This document shows positions 60,691 through 64,000 of a stretch of 64,000 nucleotides of DNA, in pieces. Under the pieces are notes generated by a model, which saw nothing but the letters and a program-made list of their open reading frames with translations, was not told where the DNA came from and ran no database searches. Position numbers and translations under genes: made by a program. Numbering within the stretch: position 1 is the stretch's first letter; the number at the start of each line of letters is the position of its first letter. This stretch comes from Elysia chlorotica (taxonomy: Eukaryota; Mollusca; Gastropoda; Plakobranchidae), in NCBI GenBank assembly GCA_003991915.1, contig RQTK01000004.1:1650927-1714926 (forward strand), given 5' to 3'.

Positions 60691-61746
60691 CCCCCACTTT
60701 GCCCGACTTGTTTTTTAAGGCACGAGCCGCCACTGCAGTAAACATGTAATTAAAATGTGTTACAACATTAAGATTTTACAAAGCATTCACACACACACAC
60801 ACACACACAGCAAAAATTAGATTAAAATGTAAACGCATGAATATTTTTAACACGTTTGGTAAGTCTACATTGTGTAAAATTGTTTAATATTTTATAATCT
60901 ACCTTGTGAATTTGGTAAACCACAGACATTTAGGCTTGTTAAGACAGACTAATGATAACACACGTTCATAAAAGTGTGTGTTTACTAGTGCAGTCGTAGT
61001 GCTAATTAAACTGATAGCACACACTTGATAATCGTTTTCATGCACTAGATCTAGTTTTGTACACCCAACACAGCACTGAATTGCGTGGGTCTATGTTTTT
61101 ATTTTCTGTCTTTTGTTTCGTTTTAAGCCTACCAGATCTAATCATAATTATAGACTTAGTAGATCTAACCTGCATATGGTAAGATTTTCTATCTGGTAAC
61201 TTATCTACAACCACAAGGTAATAACTTTTTTCTTCACTTTGCACATCTCGAGTTCCTGGAATCTACTGAATTATCAGGGAAGTAAACGATGTAATCGATA
61301 AAATTACACAGTAACTGATAACTATGAAAGCATCCGTAAACACACTGTTTTAAAGAGTACCGTCAGACTGTTGTTAAAACACACGTTATGATAAGAGATC
61401 CAAACAGTCTTCTGTAACGATTACATGTACACGAAATGAAGAAATTCTAACACATTTCTTAGCGTGTCACGGTCATGCGCATCGTTCAACAAGGCAGGTC
61501 TAGATCTAGATCTAATGGAGACTAGACACTACACTATTTTTGTTGGGCGAAAGCTCGTTGTACTGCGTAGTGTGTGTCGTGTTGACCACTTAAATATTGA
61601 GGCCAGGGTTCGTGTGCTGGAACTACAAACAAGAGATTCTTTTATTTTGTTTTTATGCTTTCAGCGTCCATTGCAGGTGCTCAACAGCGCTATGCCTTAC
61701 CAGGGAGGGGGGGGGGGGGGGGCAGTTTTTGTGTTTTGTTTTCAAG

Positions 61747-62005
61747 TTGTTTTCGCTTAGCGTCAAATGTCAGCACCATAATATTATAGGCTATATTGTG
61801 GACTAACGTCAGATAATTGTAGGAGCTGCCACATAGAGACAGTGTAGGGAGACTAGGGCTCCTGTCTCAGTCGGTCACATCATACTGGAACCGACTTAGC
61901 CTGTTGAGGACAAAATTGGACATACCTTTTGTGACTCATTGCGGGTTTCGAATCAGGGATCTCCCACTTGTAAGACTAACGATCTATCAGTACCACCCTC
62001 AGCTT
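61747..62005 (-). mobile_element. SINE family B, diverged full length
   Basis: The head on the minus strand has tagatcgttagtcttacaag and gattcgaaacccgc. The body shares gtgaccgactgagacaggag and ctatataatattatgg-like sequence. A poly-G run at 61708-61722 lies beside its 3' end. Confidence 0.65.
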
Positions 62006-62294
62006 ATCGGGCGGATGTTGTGATTCCATTAAACACCTGTTCGTCACGAGACATGGGCAGAAAGATCTGAAGCTGAGCCTCAAGTAATTTCTCCGAAAAC
62101 TGGTCGGTCGCCCAACAGGTAGATCTTGGCGCATTACCAATTTTTACCATAACAGCGTTACATGTATAAGGCTATTATTTACTACAAACCTTTTAACACT
62201 TATGTATCATGGAAACCCCAACAAAAATATAACAACGAAGACTACAGCTGTACAGCAACAGGGGTTATACACATGTAATGATAAAAACAATAGT

Positions 62295-63550
62295 TAAGTG
62301 ATAGTAATCATTAGAACTATATCATCAAAGCATTAGAACTATATCATCAAAGCATTAGAACTAATAACTTTCGTCAAAGCATTAGAACTATATCGCCAAT
62401 TTACATATGTCAAATCGTCAAAGCATTATAACTATATCGTCAAAGCATTAGAACTATATCATCAAAGCATTAGATCTATATCATCAAAGCATTAGAACTA
62501 TATCATCAAAGCATTAGATCTATATCATCAAAGCATTAGAACTATATCATCAAAGCATTAGATCTATATCATCAAAGCATTAGAACTATATCGTCAAAGC
62601 ATTAGAGCTATATCATCAAAGCATTAGAACTATATCATCAAAGCATTAGATCTATATCATCAAAGCATTAGAACTATATCATCAAAGCATTAGAACTATA
62701 TCATCAAAGCATTGGAAGCATACCATCAAAGAATTAAAACTATATCATCAAAGCATTAGAACTATATCGTCAAAGCATTAGAACTATATCGGCAAAGCAT
62801 TCGAGCTATATCATCAAAGCATTAGAAATCACCAAAGCATTAGAACTATATCATCAAAGCATTAGAACTATGTCATCAAAGCCGTAGAACCATATCACCA
62901 AAGCATTAGAACTATACCATCAAAGCATTAGAACTATGTCATCAAAGCCGTAGAACCATATCACCAAAGCATTAGAACTATACCATCAAAGCATTAGAAC
63001 TATGTCATCAAAGCCGTAGAACCATATCACCAAAGCATTAGAACTATACCATCAAAGCATTAGAACTATGTCATCAAAGCCGTAGAACCATATCACCAAA
63101 GCATTAGAACTATACCATCAAAGCATTAGAACTATGTCATCAAAGCCGTAGAACCATATCACCAAAGCATTAGAACTATACCATCAAAGCATTAGAACTA
63201 TGTCATCAAAGCCGTAGAACCATATCACCAAAGCATTAGAACCATATCATCAAAGCATTAGAACTATGTCATCAAAGCCGTAGAACCATATCACCAAAGC
63301 ATTAGAACTATACCATCAAAGCATTAGAACTATGTCATCAAAGCATTAGAACTATACCATCAATGCATTAGAACTATACCATCAATGCATTAGAACTATA
63401 CCATCAAAGCATTAGAACTATATCATCAAAGCATTAGAACTATATCATCAAAGCATTAGAACTATATCATCAAAGCATTAGAACTATACCATCAAAGCAT
63501 TAGAACTATACCAAATAAGCGTTAGAACTATATATATCGTCAAAGCATTA
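62295..63550. repeat. Minisatellite, 22-bp unit, about 57 copies, with 66-bp higher-order repeat
   Basis: The basic unit is gcattagaactatatcatcaaa. From about 62855 to 63320 three variants (…ctatacc, …ctatgtc, gccgtagaaccatatcacc) alternate in fixed order, giving a 66-bp higher-order unit repeated about seven times. Flanking parts are simpler arrays. No coding capacity. Confidence 0.95.
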
Positions 63551-63794
63551 AGCAGAGCTGGATCAGTTCATAATGGTGGGTATTGGGCTAGTAGGCTAAG
63601 TACCATTCTGTTCTAACTATGACAATGCTTTAAAATAAATAGATCAGTGTTGCGCTTGAAAAGTGAAATTGTATTTAGTTATTTCACTTCGATGAACTTG
63701 CCCAGTACTTCATGAGGCATCGCAGAAGGATCGTCCGCAGTGATGTCGTCACTCCTCTGCCTGGCTCGATCTGTGAAGCGCTGCTGTTGATTTG

Positions 63795-64000
63795 ATGTGT
63801 TGGTTTAACGTACAACCTCATCACTATATAGGCTATATTGTGGACGGGCCCCAAGACTGACGTCTGACAATTTTATGTGCTGCCACACACGAGACAGGGC
63901 GGGGATACCATGACTCCTGTCTCAGCCAGTCACATTAAACTGACACCGACCCAACCAGTAGGGAGCGCAATCGCCAGGGCTCGAACGCGGACCTTTTGCG
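63795..64000 (-). mobile_element. SINE family B, cut by window end
   Basis: ggctatattgtggacgggcc, then gtctgacaattttatgtgct, gacaccgacccaaccagtag and cagggctcgaacgcggacc follow family B to the B-box region at the right edge. Confidence 0.85.

Overview
The window is nuclear DNA from an animal, probably a mollusc and most likely a gastropod. It is AT-rich, with short coding exons, GT-AG introns, very many microsatellites, tRNA-derived SINEs and non-LTR retrotransposon debris. The species cannot be named from the sequence. Two assembly gaps are present (27635-28157 and 57318-57342). No bacterial gene organisation, rRNA gene or CRISPR array is visible.

Left half (1-30502, minus strand): one large gene reads right to left. 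I could place 27 coding exons with consistent splice phases. The predicted product of about 2,360 residues has an N-terminal KIND domain, a second KIND domain, long disordered Ser/Asn/Gln-rich segments, a Ras-GEF N-terminal module and a C-terminal Ras-GEF (CDC25-type) domain. This is the very-KIND / KNDC1 architecture. The start codon is at 30502; the last exon runs off the left edge, so the C-terminus is missing. Notable points are: a perfect 690-bp tandem duplication carrying an in-frame 153-nt exon; a 24-nt micro-exon; a partial duplicate of a Ras-GEF-N exon left in an intron; and an apparent one-base deletion in the 1.7-kb exon.

Middle (30503-44220): no confident cellular gene. It holds SINEs, a non-LTR retrotransposon 3' end, a perfect inverted repeat with arms of about 93 bp, an intact tRNA-derived SINE with a (CTA)n tail, long triplet repeats, and a 44-bp minisatellite of about 21 copies.

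44259-46015 (minus strand): two GC-rich exons of a second gene. It encodes a STAND-like P-loop NTPase with unusual Walker A and Walker B residues. Its 3' structure is unresolved because the minisatellite begins about 40 bp beyond the last recognised exon.

Right third (46016-64000): no gene recognised. It holds several copies of a second SINE family, a diverged duplication of about 1.1 kb, retrotransposon fragments, microsatellites, and a 22-bp minisatellite array with a 66-bp higher-order repeat, ending in another SINE cut by the window edge.
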